From NCBI GenBank assembly GCA_024278655.1, contig JAJRSV010000152.1, forward strand, positions 1 through 6,692: DNA of 6,692 bases. The letters run 5' to 3'. Of this stretch, positions 5,497 to 6,692 are shown one piece after another. This DNA is from Bacteroidota bacterium (GTDB taxonomy: Bacteria > Bacteroidota > Ignavibacteria > Ignavibacteriales > Ignavibacteriaceae). Under the pieces are notes generated by a model, which did no database searches, had not been told where the DNA came from, and saw nothing but the letters and a program-made list of their open reading frames with translations. Position numbers and translations under genes: made by a program. The number at the start of each line of letters is the position of its first letter. Position 1 is the first letter of the stretch.

Positions 5497-6246
5497 TGCT
5501 TCTATCAATCGATATAGGCAATTCGAATATCAAGTGCGGAGTTTTTGATGGTGATGAACTAACCGCCTTCTCTGCATACACAAACTTTTCGGAACTTGTT
5601 TCCTACCTGAAAAAAAAACCGGTTCAATGATTATGCAATTTGTTCGGTGGTTCCGCATAAGCTGAGAAAAGTAAGAAAGGTTCTTAAAAAATTTTTGGGA
5701 GTTGAACCTTTCGTAATAAGTAAAGATGTAAATTTTAATCTTCAGGTAAATTATAAAACTCCCGGAACATTAGGAATGGACCGGCTTTGTTCCGCTGAAG
5801 CTGCACTGCATTTGCAAAAGGAAAAAGGATTCGAAGAAAAACAGATTATTCTTTCGATAGATTTCGGAACAGCGACTACAATTAATATTGTAAAGTATCC
5901 CGGTATCTTTATCGGCGGATTGATTGCTCCCGGTGTTAAAACAATGTTTAAAAGTCTGCACTCAAAAACGGCACAGTTGCCGAGAGTTAATCTGGATAAT
6001 TATAAAACTTTAATTGGTGACGATACAATTTCATCGATTGCAAGCGGAGTAGTAAACTCGACCGTAGGGCTGATTGAACGGACGATAAATCATCTTTACG
6101 AAAAAGAACAATGCAATGAAGTGTTTGTTTACTTAACCGGCGGCTTTGGAGAGAGAATAAAACCGTACCTGAACAGAGAGGTTTATTACGATAAGCATTT
6201 AGTTTTGAGGGGAGTAAAACAGATTTTCGATTTGAATAAAAAGTGA
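5496..6246 (+). CDS. coaX: Type III pantothenate kinase CoaX, reading frame interrupted at an A9 run
   Basis: CoaX phosphorylates pantothenate, the first step toward coenzyme A. The frame from ATG 5496 gives MLLSIDIGNSNIKCGVFDGD, the P-loop-like start with D6, but stops at TGA 5628-5630 after 44 codons. The rest is in the +1 frame: YAICSVVPHK, TPGTLGMDRLCSAEAA, SIDFGTATTINIV, GGLIAPG, KTAQLP and LTGGFGER, all family motifs. Eight A's instead of nine at 5610-5618 would join the parts into 249 residues, a normal length, with D6, D95 and D122 as the expected active-site acids. A downstream GTG (5647) could start a 199-residue fragment, but it would lack the DIGNSN ATP site and should be inactive. 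Translation is coupled to birA by the TGATG overlap. Alternatives are a sequencing error, a true mutation, or rescue by polymerase slippage. Confidence 0.9.
5610..5618 (+). other. A9 homopolymer at the coaX frame break
   Basis: Nine consecutive A's separate the two coaX frames. Removing one A continues the protein as LKKNRFNDYAICSVVP with no stop, which fits the family. Restoring the frame needs a +1 shift or one fewer A in the mRNA; a -1 ribosomal shift would not work. Runs of this length are prone to replication, transcription and sequencing slippage. Confidence 0.85.
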
Positions 6247-6265
6247 ATTATTCTTGTTTTTTGTT
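6234..6265 (+). terminator. Weak terminator after coaX
   Basis: GAATAA (6234-6239) and TTATTC (6248-6253) form a 6-bp stem spanning the coaX stop, followed by TTGTTTTTTGTT. The U-rich tail is good but the stem is short and AT-rich. It is the only terminator-like element between coaX and the converging panC. Confidence 0.35.
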
Positions 6266-6288
6266 TAGCCGCGAATGCACGAATAATT
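6246..6288. repeat. Inverted repeat with possible dispersed intergenic element between coaX and panC
   Basis: AATTATTC at 6246-6253 is repeated inverted as GAATAATT at 6281-6288, 27 bases apart. The stretch between includes GCCGCGAATGCACGAATAA (6268-6286), which reads on the minus strand as TTCGTGCATTCGCGGC. I have a general impression that strings like this recur between genes in many bacteria, but cannot confirm that here. It could act as a two-way terminator for the converging genes. Confidence 0.35.
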
Positions 6289-6304
6289 TTCGAAACAGGA
6301 TTAA

Positions 6305-6692
6305 TCAAACCCTGATTATTTCATTATCAATTAATCTCGTTTTGCCTATCCGGCAAGCAATTAACAGATAGTATCCTTTTCCGGTTTCCAGCTCATCGAT
6401 AAATTCAAACGTATCCGCTTCAACAATTTTTACATAATCAAGTTTTGCAGAACCGACACTTGTAATCAATTCATTCATATCCGAAATTATTTTAGATACG
6501 CGCCTCTCCCCTTTTTCAATTAATTGCCTGCCAAGCTGCAAAGACTTGTAAAGCACAAGTGCATCCTGACGTTCACTTTCCGAGAGATATACATTCCTCG
6601 AACTCATTGCAAGTCCGTCCTTTTCTCTAACAATCGGGCAGACAACAATCTCCACGGGCATTTTCAAATCCCTTACCATCTGTTTAATAACC
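6305..6692 (-). CDS. panC: Pantothenate synthetase PanC, C-terminal part (5' end outside window)
   Basis: PanC joins pantoate and beta-alanine with ATP to form pantothenate in the cytoplasm. The minus-strand frame is open to the right edge, so the true start is missing; an internal Met at 6677-6679 is preceded in frame by VIKQ and is not the start. Visible motifs are VIKQMVRDLKMPVEIVVCP, then VREKDGLAMSSRNVYLS, which holds the RExDGLA and KMSKS-like SSRN active-site segments. The C-terminal dimer domain follows (DYVKIVEADTFEFIDEL, then LLIACRIGKTRLIDNEIIRV, minus the last few residues typical variation). The stop at 6305-6307 leaves a 58-nt convergent gap to coaX, the next enzyme of the same pathway on the opposite strand. 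The visible part looks intact. Confidence 0.95.
   Translation of the reverse strand, partial: VIKQMVRDLKMPVEIVVCPIVREKDGLAMSSRNVYLSESERQDALVLYKSLQLGRQLIEKGERRVSKIISDMNELITSVGSAKLDYVKIVEADTFEFIDELETGKGYYLLIACRIGKTRLIDNEIIRV

Noticed and set aside
5647..6246. A separate 199-residue protein starting at GTG 5647
   Set aside because: In-frame codons just upstream (DYAICS) continue the CoaX alignment, and the missing ATP-site start lies in the adjacent frame across an A9 run, so this is the 3' part of a broken coaX.

Overview
The window looks like chromosomal DNA from a moderately AT-rich bacterium of the Bacteroidota/Chlorobi/Ignavibacteria assemblage. This is inferred from the protein styles (an Hsp20 gene beside dnaK, a single-domain BirA followed by CoaX, a DUF1624-type membrane protein) and the AT-rich spacers. 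No rRNA or other taxonomic marker is present, so the placement is tentative. No mobile element, tRNA or CRISPR array was seen.

Layout, left to right. At 1-600 (minus) lies the N-terminal 200 codons of a DUF1624/HGSNAT-like membrane protein, cut by the window edge. 601-893 is an AT-rich spacer holding only small hairpins. 894-1396 (minus) is a BrnT/BrnA toxin-antitoxin pair, with a perfect 18-bp palindrome just upstream of brnT. 1491-1520 is a strong intrinsic terminator that closes a minus-strand chaperone operon: hsp20-A (4476-4048), dnaK (4002-2056), a terminator-like hairpin (1999-2034), then hsp20-B (1939-1541). 4477-4710 is a divergent regulatory region. birA (4711-5496, plus) overlaps coaX (5496-6246, plus) by one base. 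The 3' part of panC (minus) converges on coaX and runs off the right edge.

The most notable result is in the divergent region. Facing the chaperone operon is a textbook sigma-54 promoter: TGGCAT, five bases, TTGCAT, with GG-N10-GC spacing. About 105-160 bp upstream of its predicted start is an ordered array of TGACA/TGTCA half-sites, with three TGACA at exact 20-bp steps and two near-identical 17-mers 40 bp apart. This is the architecture expected for an RpoN promoter driven by an enhancer-binding protein. It suggests that Hsp20 and DnaK are induced by a sigma-54 activator here, instead of through CIRCE/HrcA, HspR or sigma-32, whose sites I do not see.

Two genes carry lesion-like oddities. 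DnaK has Tyr at residue 199, where the ATPase phosphate-2 motif normally has a metal-site Asp (GGGTFD). coaX is split by an A9 run: nine A's end the frame after 44 codons, while eight would restore a normal 249-residue type III pantothenate kinase. Either could be real or a sequencing/assembly error.

Functionally, panC makes pantothenate and CoaX phosphorylates it toward coenzyme A. BirA attaches biotin to carboxyl-carrier proteins that use acetyl-CoA-linked chemistry. The two sHsps would hold unfolded proteins for DnaK to refold.
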